DNA from: Chloroflexota bacterium
GTDB taxonomy: Bacteria > Chloroflexota > Dehalococcoidia > Lucifugimonadales > Lucifugimonadaceae
Assembly (NCBI GenBank): GCA_030831265.1
Contig: JAURLM010000221.1
Coordinates: 1 to 14,413 of the forward strand
Direction of reading: 5' to 3'
Length of the DNA stretch: 14,413 bases
Part shown: positions 6,710 to 14,413 of the stretch, piece after piece
How the letters are laid out: each line of letters opens with the position of its first letter
Numbering within the stretch: position 1 is the first letter of the stretch
Made by a program: the position numbers and the translations under genes
Notes under the pieces: generated by a model
The model's database searches: none
The model's input: the letters and a program-made list of their open reading frames with translations, nothing else
Told to the model about the DNA's origin: nothing

Positions 6710-8569
6710 TTACGCCGTGGCGGTGTCATCAGCTATTGCAGTCAGCGGTTTGGCCGGATCCGTTGGTTCGGGTTCCGGTTGTGAACGCCTGTACATCCAG
6801 ACCATCTTGTCACCGGTGGCCGGTTCGTAAAACCGGTTGACGGTGAATACTTCCAGTTCTTCGCCTCCCCGGATCATGAACAGGGGAGTTGCGCTGCCTG
6901 TGTAGCGTTCCTGGAACTCTCGATACGTGAACGTACTGGAAAATTCGGTGACGACAACTTGCGCACCTGCTGCGAAATGGTCACGCAGCGACTCGAATGA
7001 GAATTTTCGGTCAAACAGCAACCGGCCGCGCAGTTCGTTTACCGGAGCGTGGTCAGTCGCATCATTCGATTCGGTTGCGGGCAACTGGTAGACCTCGTTG
7101 CGGCCGAAGGCTTCCGTGAAGTGTAGGCAGGCGAGCGAATTCATCTCGACATTGGAAGTTAATGCCAGGAGTCTCCCAACACCCTGCAGGTCAATCTCAT
7201 CCAGCACCGAATCTGAAACTGCGCTGGCGTAATGGGCCTCAAAGTCAAGTTCCCGCGCAGATAGGACACTCGCATGGTCGGTATCGATCAGCACGACGCG
7301 GAACCCGCTTTCGGAGATCGCTTTTGCTATCGACCGCGCCCAACTGTGAGCGCCTACCAGCACGATTCCTTCATGGCGGTGCAGCGCTAGCCCCAGCTTG
7401 CGTGCGACCAGCCCGGATGTCAGTCCGTAGACGACAACGGTGCCCACGATAACGGAAAACATGATTGGCACCAGGTCTTCGGCTTCTGAATACCCGGAAG
7501 TAACCAGTCCCAGTGAGAAGACTGCTGTAACGGCTGCGGCAACGATTCCGCGCGGTGCCATCCAACTGACGAAGATCTTGTCTTTTCGTGAGAGTCCGGT
7601 ACCTGTAGTTGATACGAAAACTGCTACTGGCCTGACAACAATTACGAGAATGGCGACGAATATTGCGGATCTCGGGGCAAAGTCCCAGAGCACTGACAGG
7701 TCGATCCGCGCAGCAAGGATGATGAACAGTATCGAGACCAGCACAACTCGCAGGTTCTCTTTGAATTCGACGATGTGCTTGACGGATGTGTAGTTCTGGT
7801 TGGCGACGATCACGCCCATCAGCGTGACAGCGAGCAGGCCAGATTCTGGGGCAATCAGGTTGGACACGGTGAATACCAGGACGACTACGGACAGAGAAAC
7901 CGCTTCATGCAGGTATTACGGTGCCCAGTACCTGTGAAGCAGCATGACCAGTATCCCGGCACCAAGTACCCCGATACCGATTCCTGCGCCTATCGACTTC
8001 AGGAACTCCAGGCCGATGACGGAAACGGAGCCGCCATGTTCCCCGGTTGCTATCGCTTCAAAGACCAGCACAGCAAGTAGCGCACCGATGGGATCGTTGA
8101 GGATTCCCTCCCACTTGACGGTCGCTGCCCCCTTGCCGGATGGTCGAATGTGCCTGAGGAGCGGACCGATGACGGTTGGGCCGGTTACTGTCAGGATTGC
8201 ACCGATCAGCAGGGCGAGTTTGAAATCGAGGTCGAAGATCAGCCATGCTGCGGCAGTTGCAGCGGCGAACGTGATGACGAGTCCAATGGTGACGAGGTTT
8301 ACTACGGCTCGGCCAGAGTGCCGCAATTCGGAAAGTTTTAGGCTGAGCCCACCTTCGAAAAGGATGATCGCTACAGAAATGGAAACGATGGGGAGTAGCA
8401 GGTCACCAAACAGGTGTTCGGGATCAACAAAACCTGTCACCGGTCCAACGATCAGACCTGCAACTAGTAGGATCAGGATTGAAGGCACAGCGAGGCGCCA
8501 TCCGACCCATTGGGCCGCGATGCCAATAACGATGATTGCTGCCAGCCCTACCGCTGCGTCTTCTGCCAT
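6710..8569 (-). pseudogene. NhaP-type cation:proton antiporter with TrkA-N domain, interrupted by one in-frame TAA
   Basis: The frame encodes 619 codons from ATG 8569 (GAGG four bases upstream) to the stop at 6710, except for a TAA at 7918-7916 (codon 218). Both sides are in the same frame and continuous: ...LLHRYWAP-stop-YLHEAVSLSVVVLVFTVSN..., so only one codon is wrong. The N half (7916-8569) holds the first membrane helices, FEGGL (71-75) and the ion-binding NDP motif (158-160). The C half has further helices, APRGIVAAAVTA near residue 340 and a cytoplasmic Rossmann-type TrkA-N domain from about 400 (GIVLVGAHSWARSIA), where the usual GxGxxG is GAHSWA. Such proteins exchange Na+ or K+ for protons at the inner membrane. 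A GTG at 7867 could restart the C half but has no ribosome site. It is a recent nonsense mutation, a sequence error or, less likely, a split transporter. The end is 12 bases from the convergent FrnE-like gene. Confidence 0.75.
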
Positions 8570-8736
8570 GTCACCTCGTGCTTCTCATCCGGTCACCGCT
8601 GCTTCCAGTATGAGTTGCAGGCGGGTTGCGAGAGTATTCTATCGTCCGAGGTCACTTCGACGGTGTTCGCAACGTTACTGGTTTTGTGGCACGGTTTGCG
8701 TGGTCGTGTTGAGTTACGAAGAAAGAGGTGTCTGAC
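8570..8736. promoter_or_regulatory. Divergent intergenic region between antiporter and DUF1932 gene
   Basis: These 167 bases must hold promoters for both divergent genes. TTGCAG at 8615-8620 and TATTCT at 8635-8640 resemble promoter boxes, but their 14-nt spacing is too short, so I make no firm promoter call. Confidence 0.25.
8724..8728 (+). promoter_or_regulatory. Ribosome binding site deciding the start of the DUF1932 gene
   Basis: AGAGG at 8724-8728 lies eight bases before ATG 8737. It favours that ATG over the in-frame GTG at 8728, which overlaps the site itself. Confidence 0.65.
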
Positions 8737-9606
8737 ATGCCAGTGAAAACAGTAGCGATACTCAGCCCCGGAGATATGGGAAGCGGTGTTGGTGCCGCTC
8801 TACATGCAAGTGGCCTGGAAGTGATCACATCACTGGATGGCCGGAGCGAGCGAACAAAGTCACTGGCGGCACAGGCGGGATTGATTGATGTTGGGTCGTT
8901 GAATGACGTGATGGATCGCGCTGACCTCGTGCTGTCGATACTTGTCCCGTCAGAAGCGGAATCACTTGCAGCGCGTGCTGCAGAGGCGATTCGAACTGTT
9001 GGTAAACCAGTTGCGTTTGCAGATTGCAACGCTGTTTCACCGGATACAGCAAAACGCATGGCAGCGGTGATAGATGCTGCAGACGGAAGGTTCATAGATG
9101 CCGGGATCATCGGAAGCCCACCGCGTGGGGGTAAGCCGCCACGGTTCTATGCTTCTGGTCCACATGAAGCGGTACTTGGTGAGTTGGATGGCCGTGGGAT
9201 TACGGTGCCGTTGATGGGCGGTGAGGTTGGACGCGCTTCCGCAATTAAGATGTGCTACGCATCGGTGACCAAGGGTACGCAGGCGTTGTATGCCGCAGCA
9301 CTGGTTGCCGCTGAGTCACTGGGGACGTATGACGAACTTATTGCGGAGATGGAATCCAGGCAGCCAGAGATGCTGAAGCGGGTGCAGGGTGTGGCCGCTC
9401 TGTCTGCAAAGGCGCATCGGTGGATTGGCGAGATGGAAGAGATCGCCTCGACGTTTGCCGCAGCGGGTGTTACGCCAAACCTGCATGAAGGCAGCGCTGA
9501 TATTTTCCAGGTGATTGCTGATTCGCCAATCGGGGATGAGCGACCAGAGACCATCGACAGGTCACGCAGCCTGCACGAGACGGTGAAGCTGTTTATCGGA
9601 AAGTGA
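8737..9606 (+). CDS. 6-phosphogluconate dehydrogenase-like NAD(P)-binding protein with DUF1932 C-terminal domain
   Basis: A 289-residue member of the beta-hydroxyacid dehydrogenase superfamily. These oxidise a beta-hydroxy acid with NAD(P)+. The N-terminal Rossmann fold has the dinucleotide motif SPGDMGSGVG (10-19, a GxGxxG variant). ADCNAVSP (95-102) replaces the usual DSSGG substrate segment, IIGSPPRGG (124-132) follows, and the catalytic lysine is K171 in ASAIKMCYASVTKG. The C-terminal helical part (about 185-260) fits DUF1932 rather than the standard 3-hydroxyisobutyrate dehydrogenase domain. The substrate is unknown; a hydroxy acid made by the nearby sugar-acid enzymes is possible but unproven. 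It is divergent from the broken antiporter, and its end lies 17 bases from the convergent Mrp-type gene. Confidence 0.83.
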   Translation: MPVKTVAILSPGDMGSGVGAALHASGLEVITSLDGRSERTKSLAAQAGLIDVGSLNDVMDRADLVLSILVPSEAESLAARAAEAIRTVGKPVAFADCNAVSPDTAKRMAAVIDAADGRFIDAGIIGSPPRGGKPPRFYASGPHEAVLGELDGRGITVPLMGGEVGRASAIKMCYASVTKGTQALYAAALVAAESLGTYDELIAEMESRQPEMLKRVQGVAALSAKAHRWIGEMEEIASTFAAAGVTPNLHEGSADIFQVIADSPIGDERPETIDRSRSLHETVKLFIGK

Positions 9607-9623
9607 TTCCAGGTGCCGGTGGG

Positions 9624-10439
9624 TTAGGTGAGTGCAGAAATCTCGCGTCGGACGCCGGCTGCGATGTGCGAGAACTCGTCGGCTACAGCGTCTGACTCCA
9701 GCACCGCAGGCTGCTTTGAGTTCAGGAACTCCTCGCGAAGCGACACGTTGCCGAGGAACGGCAGATCCAGTTCATCCGCAAGGTCTTCAGCGGCACCCTT
9801 GCCAAAGATTCCGCCTGACATGTTCTCGACGATGCCGAGCACATTCAGGTTCATCTTTTTGATCATGTTGATCGAACGCTTGGCGTCCAGGGCTGAAAGT
9901 TCTTGTGGTGTGCTGACAACGACGAAGCCATCGAGGTTCAGTGTTTGCATAACCGTGAGCGGGGCGTCCGAAGTTCCCGGAGGCAGGTCAGCGATCATGT
10001 AGTCGAGGTCGCCCCATTCGGTCATCTGCAGGAACTGGTTGATGGCGTTGTGGATCATAGGGCCGCGCCAGATGATGGCCTCGTCTTCCTTTTCCTGGAA
10101 GAACGACATGGACATCACCTTCACGCCAAAGCGAGATGATGGGTGGAACCTGCCCTCGTCATCCTGCTTCGGCCCTTCAGAAATTCGCAACACGCGTGTA
10201 ACGTTCGGGCAGTCGATGTCACAGTCGAAGATGGCGACGTTTGCGCCTTCCTGGGCGAGCATGACGGCGAGGTTGACGGCCACGGTGGTCTTGCCCACTC
10301 CGCCTTTACCGCTGTAGACGCCGATGCGGTTCTTGATGCGGCCAAGCTGGTCTGAAATTGCTTTGCGCTGTTGGAACTGTTGACGTACCTGGGCGAGGCG
10401 GGCTTCTTCTTGCGGCGAAAGTTTGCGTGGTGATGTCAT
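9624..10439 (-). CDS. mrp: Mrp/NBP35-family P-loop ATPase lacking the usual CxxC
   Basis: A 271-residue P-loop ATPase of the Mrp/ApbC/NBP35 group, cytoplasmic carriers that bind and deliver Fe-S clusters. The deviant Walker A is KGGVGKT (45-51), the Mrp signature DLPPGTSD is at 151-158, and an N-terminal helical lead of about 35 residues precedes the P-loop. The C-terminal cluster motif (normally CPxC soon after ENMS) is absent: here ENMSGGIFGKGAAEDL. The only cysteines are C73 and C77 in FDCDIDCPN. The ATG at 10439 is chosen because the longer open frame to 10556 would overlap the MIP18 gene and reads as low-complexity Arg-rich sequence; no clear ribosome site is seen at either. It follows the MIP18 gene by 62 bases on the same strand, probably one operon for Fe-S protein maturation. 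Confidence 0.88.
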   Translation of the reverse strand: MTSPRKLSPQEEARLAQVRQQFQQRKAISDQLGRIKNRIGVYSGKGGVGKTTVAVNLAVMLAQEGANVAIFDCDIDCPNVTRVLRISEGPKQDDEGRFHPSSRFGVKVMSMSFFQEKEDEAIIWRGPMIHNAINQFLQMTEWGDLDYMIADLPPGTSDAPLTVMQTLNLDGFVVVSTPQELSALDAKRSINMIKKMNLNVLGIVENMSGGIFGKGAAEDLADELDLPFLGNVSLREEFLNSKQPAVLESDAVADEFSHIAAGVRREISALT

Positions 10440-10501
10440 GCTTGTGAGCGCGGCATGAAGTCGCGCTGGCCTTTCTAGCTGGATGAGAAAAAGGGCAGTG
10501 G

Positions 10502-10804
10502 CTAGTCGATCCCGAGCAGGCGCTTCCCGTCTTCGGTAATCATTTCGGGGTTCCACGGCGGGTCAAATACTACATCGACCTGCACGTCTTCTACGTCGTC
10601 GATCTCAGCTACGCGCCACTCTGCTTGCTGAGCAATGTATGGCCCCATTCCGCAGCCCTGTGCCGTCAGCGTCATCTCTACGTGTACGTCACCGTCTTCA
10701 ACCTCTACGTTGTAGATAAGTCCGAGGTCGACAACGTTCACCGGTATTTCGGGGTCGTATACGTCTTTCAGTGCTTCGTAGACATCTTCGCGAGTTATTG
10801 CCAT
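10502..10804 (-). CDS. MIP18/DUF59 family metal-sulfur cluster assembly protein
   Basis: A 100-residue protein, typical size for the MIP18 (DUF59) domain found in SufT and PaaD. The signature DPEIPVNVVDLGLIY (17-31) is intact, as is LTAQGCGMGPYI (46-57) with the conserved cysteine C51, and FDPPWNPEMI (80-89) near the end. Such proteins help load Fe-S clusters onto target proteins. GGAG at 10813-10816 lies eight bases before ATG 10804. It is the first gene of a probable operon with the Mrp-type ATPase, a pairing seen in many bacteria. The exact subfamily (SufT-like or other) is not resolved. Confidence 0.9.
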   Translation of the reverse strand: MAITREDVYEALKDVYDPEIPVNVVDLGLIYNVEVEDGDVHVEMTLTAQGCGMGPYIAQQAEWRVAEIDDVEDVQVDVVFDPPWNPEMITEDGKRLLGID

Positions 10805-10967
10805 GTATTTGGCTCCATACTGTCCGGCGCATCAATGTGGTTGCAAGGCGGGTCAACAGCCAGTCAAGTTTAACAGAGCGAAAGCTAATTCTGGACTAAA
10901 TAGGTCAAGAATTTTTGAGTGCAGCGAATCGCCTGAACGGCAGGTTACAGCCGTAAGTTTTCGTCTG
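10805..10967 (-). promoter_or_regulatory. Upstream region of the MIP18-Mrp operon
   Basis: A 163-bp gap after the glycosyltransferase stop. On the minus strand it contains three TTGAC motifs (10852-10856, 10864-10868, 10904-10908 on the plus numbering). The distal one, TTGACC, is a fair -35 but has only a poor -10 (TAGCTT, 15-nt spacing). A promoter here is needed by layout; its exact position is not clear. Confidence 0.3.
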
Positions 10968-11996
10968 TTAGCTGAGTGCCCGTACGATCTCTGCGACGCT
11001 GGTGACATGCTGACGAAGGTTCACACCGTTCTCTACAACTTTCCGCGCCTTTGCACCCATTTCCTGCACCTTTGCGGGGTCATTGCGAAGTGTTGCGATA
11101 GCCGTTCGCCAGCCTTCAGCATCACCTGAATCGACGAACAGGCACGTTTCACCTTCCGACATGACGCCGAGCCCGATGAGTCCTCGACTGCGAGTGGCGA
11201 TCACAGCCTTGCCCATAGACATTGCCTCGTAGACAACGCGTGAACCAGCCTGACCGCCGCGGTCACCGCGCAGCGAGACGGCAACGAACGCTGCCTTTGA
11301 ATACATCTCTCGCAGTTCGACAGGGTTGTATCGCTTGAACGTGATGTTGTCCGGTATCACATCCGGCGTATCTTTGAGCTGCCACGGAACGGTACCGGCA
11401 ACATGAAGTTGTGCGTCGGTACCCCTGATCGCTTCAACCAGGGTCGGGTAATCCTGATATTCCTGTCCTACTGCGCTACAGATGAAATCTTCGGTTGGCA
11501 GGTCAAGCGGGCGCCAAAAATGATGGTCCATGGGGCGCGGGATGCAGTGAATCTTTTCGCGTGGGTAGTTAAGAATCTCGACGTATCGATCAGCATTGAC
11601 CTGGCCCAGGCAGATGATGCTGTCCACCTTGTTGCGGACTCCGAGCAGCCGCACGATTCTGTCCGGGCCTTTGTGTGTGGCACGACCTTCACCGTATATG
11701 ACGAGCTTTTTCTTGCTTCTCGTGAGTTTGAACAGCACGGCGAGCGCGAAACCGGCGGCTTCTGCATCGGTTATCACGACGTCATATTCCCCGCGTCGCC
11801 TGAATGCGGACCACGCCGCCTTGATGCCGCGCAGGGTCATGTGACCTGTCCTGCGTTTTGTAGGGGCAAAGACTTGCGCGTTCAATTCATCCGCAAGCGC
11901 GGCAATCCAGTGTCGTGGTGATTCGTCAGATGCTGCTCCGTCGAGAGCTTTGGCTGGAAGCCTGTCAGTGACGACTATCGCAACACGCGCATTCAT
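10968..11996 (-). CDS. Family 4-type glycosyltransferase (GT-B fold)
   Basis: A 342-residue GT-B glycosyltransferase. The C-terminal donor-binding half has DYPTLVEAI (182-190), LHVAGTVP (197-204) and the family motif SRVVYEAMSMGKAVIAT (252-268), where the glutamate E257 normally contacts the nucleotide-sugar. A hydrophobic strand MNARVAIVVTDR starts the protein. No signal peptide or clear membrane helix, so it is cytoplasmic or peripheral. The acceptor and sugar are unknown. Its ATG shares one base with the TAA of the upstream ATP-grasp gene (TAATG), so the two are translationally coupled and probably act in one pathway, perhaps decoration of an envelope polysaccharide or glycoconjugate. Confidence 0.85.
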   Translation of the reverse strand: MNARVAIVVTDRLPAKALDGAASDESPRHWIAALADELNAQVFAPTKRRTGHMTLRGIKAAWSAFRRRGEYDVVITDAEAAGFALAVLFKLTRSKKKLVIYGEGRATHKGPDRIVRLLGVRNKVDSIICLGQVNADRYVEILNYPREKIHCIPRPMDHHFWRPLDLPTEDFICSAVGQEYQDYPTLVEAIRGTDAQLHVAGTVPWQLKDTPDVIPDNITFKRYNPVELREMYSKAAFVAVSLRGDRGGQAGSRVVYEAMSMGKAVIATRSRGLIGLGVMSEGETCLFVDSGDAEGWRTAIATLRNDPAKVQEMGAKARKVVENGVNLRQHVTSVAEIVRALS

Positions 11997-13069
11997 TAGC
12001 AGTCGTGACCGGGGAAACGGTCTCTCGCTTCACGTATGTCACGGTTGATGGCTTCGCGCGTCGTGATGGTCGGTAGTACATCCACGCCACGCACGCAGAC
12101 CATGCCATCCGGGAACGGGTTGATGGCAATGTCTGCATCGCTAACGGTTTCCTGCATTGCTGTTTTCACCGCGCTGTACGGGAAATTGAACCCGTGTTGT
12201 GCGAACAGGATTACGCCACCGCTCATGAAGCGGCCGCCGTTGATTTCTGTGACTTTCGGTGTGCCGTTGGCGTCAAATGCCACGTCCACGCCCATGATGC
12301 CGTGTGGTTTCGGGTCAACTGCAAGGACTGCAGCCTTGCAGACCCGTTCCACTTCGGGTTCCGTGACAGTCTCACTTGCGCCAGTGATGCCGGTCACTCC
12401 TGAAATAGTAAGGTTTGCGAACTCCCAGCGGAGCCGTTTGCGAACCTGGCACGCAACCAGTGTCCCGTTATTCCATACTGATTCCCATGACGAGGTTTCT
12501 TTCGACAGCAGCTCCGCCGCCATGAAGTTTCCCCAGCCGTTCCAGAGGTTTATCCAGTTCTTGGCCTCTGCCAGCGAAGTGGCATTCATCGAACCCTTGC
12601 CACCTGTGCCGTTCAACGCCCGGATCCACATATTGTGGCCGAATCGCTCGAACGCCTTTTCAAGGTCAGCTTCATTGTTGATGTGCATGCTTCCCGGCAC
12701 GGGAACGCCTGCTGCTTCCAGCCTGGAATGTGTCTCCCACTTGGAATCGCAGATGACCATTGTTTCGTGTCTTGGCAAAAAGACAGGCGCGTGGAGCAGG
12801 TGTCTGTTTGCGGAGACAGTGACTAGTTCCGCTTCAAGCTGAACCGTAACCAGGTCGATACCACACTCGTCGATGACGCTGTTCAGCGTGTCGATGTAGG
12901 AGGATTCTTTTGCACGCGGGATCAGGTATCGCTCGGATATTTCTGATCGCTGCAGCGAGTATGGGTCTGCATCGACACCTGTGAGACTGATCTGTTCAGG
13001 CGCCGCCTTCAGGCCACGTGTAAAACCGATAGACAGTCTGCCGCCCGCGCTGGTAAGTAATACCTTCAT
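11996..13069 (-). CDS. ATP-grasp enzyme, carbamoyl-phosphate-synthase-like
   Basis: A 357-residue ATP-grasp protein. It begins with a pre-ATP-grasp Rossmann-like part (MKVLLTSAGGRLSIGFTRGL) and GVDADPYS (31-38), followed by the ATP-grasp domain: CDSKWETHSRLEAAGVPVP (107-125), a glycine-rich NGTGGKGS loop (153-160), and the metal-binding end GVDVAFD (260-266) with TEINGGRF (274-281), where E275 and N277 are the usual Mg contacts. Such single-module enzymes join a carboxylate to an amine or thiol via an acyl phosphate; the substrates are unknown. The ATG at 13069 has AGGA ten bases upstream. It is followed directly by a glycosyltransferase with overlapping stop and start, a pairing common in capsule or exopolysaccharide loci. 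Confidence 0.84.
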   Translation of the reverse strand: MKVLLTSAGGRLSIGFTRGLKAAPEQISLTGVDADPYSLQRSEISERYLIPRAKESSYIDTLNSVIDECGIDLVTVQLEAELVTVSANRHLLHAPVFLPRHETMVICDSKWETHSRLEAAGVPVPGSMHINNEADLEKAFERFGHNMWIRALNGTGGKGSMNATSLAEAKNWINLWNGWGNFMAAELLSKETSSWESVWNNGTLVACQVRKRLRWEFANLTISGVTGITGASETVTEPEVERVCKAAVLAVDPKPHGIMGVDVAFDANGTPKVTEINGGRFMSGGVILFAQHGFNFPYSAVKTAMQETVSDADIAINPFPDGMVCVRGVDVLPTITTREAINRDIREARDRFPGHDC

Positions 13070-13403
13070 TTAGGACATTTCCTGATCATCACCGCTCTGA
13101 CCTGTAATCAAGTTTGAAACTTGTACAAGGCGTGGTGCAACACATTAATTAGCATAGGACTACCAGCACCTGAAAACAGTCGTGCTATCGGTCGTAACCT
13201 GGTTCGTTTACGCATTATTCGCACAGGCACAGGACGAGACTGAATCCTTATCGGGGCTTTGGTGTGGGCCGTTCGTCTCTTTTCCAATCACCAAACAGCA
13301 CAGGCGGCACCCGGTGGAAATCTGCGACACTCACATCTCAGGATAAGCGTGAACTGGCACACGCCTGTGCGAGGTTGGCATTTTGCTCCGAAGGCGGTAA
13401 CCG
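13070..13403. other. 334-bp intergenic region with palindromes, no gene seen
   Basis: Divergent region between the ATP-grasp gene (-) and the DUF2332 gene (+). No tRNA, known riboswitch or convincing open frame is seen. It holds a perfect 15-bp palindrome CAAGTTTGAAACTTG (13109-13123) overlapping CTTGTACAAG (13120-13129), about 40-60 bp upstream of the ATP-grasp start. TTGTAC (13121-13126) with ATTAAT (13144-13149), 17 nt apart, is a weak forward promoter candidate overlapping the palindrome. Closer to the DUF2332 gene, the octamer GCACAGGC occurs at 13221-13228 and 13298-13305 and inverted at 13363-13370. TTTGGTG/CACCAAA (13258-13264, 13289-13295) could form a stem. Confidence 0.5.
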
Positions 13404-14413
13404 GTGAATAAAGAGATCCTGCTGAACCTGGTGGCGGCGCTTTCGAAATATGACTTCGGGTTGCATGCACCGGTGAATCGCAGGCGCGTCGCAGGCAAAT
13501 TCCGCTGGCACGCAGAGGCGTGGTTCGCTGGTGAATCACCTCTTTACGAACGCCTGTCACGGTCAATCGCTCGTGACTCATCATTGCTGGATCTTGCAGG
13601 CCGATCACGCCACGACCAGCCGATTCCCTACATGTTCTTCGGCGCGGTCAACCTGCTGTTGCGAAACAGCCCTGGGGACCCGCTTTTCGCGATATACGAC
13701 GCAGCAGGCCGAGGTGAAGCCATGGATGCCGATCCGTTCCCTGCTTTCAGGCGATTTTGCCTTGCGCACGAATCCGAAATAGCAGCGATTATCAGCAGTC
13801 ACACGGTGCAGTCGAACATTGTGAGCCGATCTGCCGCTCTGGTCGCCGCCTGGTTCGAAGTGTCTCGTAGGCTTGAAGGGCGACCCTTCCAGCACATTGA
13901 GATTGGCGCATCTGCAGGGCTGACGATGCTGGCTCCCTATTACAGCTATGACTTCGCAGGCAGGCAAATTGGTCAGGCTGATTCCGATGTGAAGGTTTCT
14001 GTCGAATGTCGCGGCGCAGGAATTCCACCGTTCGACCGTCCATTCCCAGAGCTTGCAGCCATCATAGGTAATGAGCTTGAGCCAATTGCATTTGACAACC
14101 CGCAGGAGATGGACTGGCTTGAATCTCTCATCTGGCCGGAACGCAACTACTACAAGCGTTTGCACCGGGCTGCTGTCGCTGTTGCCCACCAGCACCCGCC
14201 GAAAATTTTTGGTGGGGACGCGATAAAGCGGCTGCCGGAGATGCTCAAGCAGCTATCACCCGAAGTGCCTGTGACGATTTACCACAGTCACACGCTGAAC
14301 CAGTTTCCTGAGAAATTGAAACAGGAATTCGAAGCGCTGCTGTTGGAGCAGTCGCATAAGTACCGCATTTACCGAATCGCATTCGAGGGTACCGCCAGCG
14401 GCACGGCATCAGC
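13404..14413 (+). CDS. DUF2332 family protein (3' truncated by window edge)
   Basis: The frame is open from GTG 13404 to the window end, 336 codons so far. An in-frame TAA at 13398-13400 makes GTG the first possible start; AAGG at 13391-13394 may serve as ribosome site. The DUF2332 hallmarks are in order: a helical N-terminus, MFFGAVNLLL (77-86), QSNIVSRSAALVAAWF (136-151), and the most conserved segment HIEIGASAGLTM (164-175). Later come WPERNYYKRL (244-253) and the FGGDA strand (269-273). The IEIGASAGL stretch resembles motif I of Rossmann-type SAM methyltransferases, so a methyltransferase-like fold is possible, but no activity is established for this family as far as I recall. Its 3' end and stop lie beyond the window. 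Confidence 0.82.
   Translation, partial: MNKEILLNLVAALSKYDFGLHAPVNRRRVAGKFRWHAEAWFAGESPLYERLSRSIARDSSLLDLAGRSRHDQPIPYMFFGAVNLLLRNSPGDPLFAIYDAAGRGEAMDADPFPAFRRFCLAHESEIAAIISSHTVQSNIVSRSAALVAAWFEVSRRLEGRPFQHIEIGASAGLTMLAPYYSYDFAGRQIGQADSDVKVSVECRGAGIPPFDRPFPELAAIIGNELEPIAFDNPQEMDWLESLIWPERNYYKRLHRAAVAVAHQHPPKIFGGDAIKRLPEMLKQLSPEVPVTIYHSHTLNQFPEKLKQEFEALLLEQSHKYRIYRIAFEGTASGTAS

Noticed and set aside
7916..8569. Antiporter as two genuine separate genes
   Set aside because: Both halves are in the same frame with continuous family sequence across the TAA, and the only restart codon (GTG 7867) has no ribosome site.
10440..10556. Longer N-terminus for the Mrp-type ATPase (start 10556)
   Set aside because: It would overlap the MIP18 gene, and the added 39 residues are Arg-rich and unlike the family.
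10881..10908. TTGACC / TAGCTT promoter for the MIP18 operon
   Set aside because: Spacing is 15 nt and the -10 match is poor, so it is mentioned only as a weak possibility.
13070..13403. tRNA (including tRNA-Sec) or known riboswitch
   Set aside because: No cloverleaf arms, T-loop sequence or known riboswitch core could be found by eye here or in the shorter gaps.
13288..13608. Reverse-strand open frame of 106 codons
   Set aside because: Overlaps the DUF2332 gene and an intergenic region, and the protein is Arg/Pro/Cys-rich with no recognisable motif; judged a shadow frame.
1..14413. CRISPR array, insertion sequence or prophage
   Set aside because: No spaced direct repeats, transposase, integrase or phage gene is visible.

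Overview
This 14.4 kb stretch looks like a chromosomal segment of a bacterium with moderately high GC. My best guess is a marine Chloroflexota lineage such as SAR202. That is inference from gene content: two paralogous enolase-superfamily sugar-acid dehydratases, a SelA-like PLP enzyme, an SMP-30 lactonase and a DUF1932 dehydrogenase lie close together. No rRNA, tRNA, CRISPR array, insertion sequence or phage gene was seen.

Layout. 1-306: 3' end of an unrecognised gene. 307-478: a short element with imperfect 21-bp terminal inverted repeats. 479-4649: a sugar-acid catabolism block with a rhamnonate-dehydratase-like enolase-superfamily enzyme (-), an SMP-30/gluconolactonase (+), a degenerate alpha/beta-hydrolase without a catalytic triad (-), and a second enolase-superfamily dehydratase (-). 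4650-4882: a divergent control region with inverted repeats. 4883-6697: a two-gene operon of a SelA/DgaE-like PLP enzyme followed by a FrnE-like DsbA-superfamily oxidoreductase. 6710-8569: a NhaP-type antiporter with a TrkA-N domain, broken by an in-frame TAA (-). 8737-9606: a 6-phosphogluconate-dehydrogenase-like/DUF1932 protein (+). 9624-10804: a MIP18 (DUF59) protein and an Mrp-type ATPase, a probable Fe-S assembly pair (-). 10968-13069: an ATP-grasp enzyme and a GT4 glycosyltransferase, translationally coupled (-). 13404-end: a DUF2332 protein that runs off the window (+).

The main discovery is the FrnE-like gene. Its frame is open from ATG 6056 to TAA 6695-6697 except for one TGA (6110-6112), which replaces exactly the first cysteine of the C-P-W-C active site. 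A 7-bp stem with a 5-nt loop opening with GG begins 13 nt after the TGA, and its loop lies 20 nt after it, as expected for a bacterial SECIS. The gene is therefore probably a selenoprotein with a U-P-W-C redox motif. TGA is an ordinary stop elsewhere in the window, so a changed genetic code is unlikely.

How the genes may work together (inference): the SMP-30 enzyme would open sugar lactones, the two enolase-superfamily enzymes would dehydrate the resulting aldonic acids to 2-keto-3-deoxy acids, and the SelA-like and DUF1932 enzymes may act on amino- or keto-acid derivatives. The other genes (antiporter, Fe-S assembly, envelope polysaccharide-type enzymes) look like separate housekeeping or accessory units. 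Convergent genes are packed with almost no space between stops, 0 to 17 nt in three cases.
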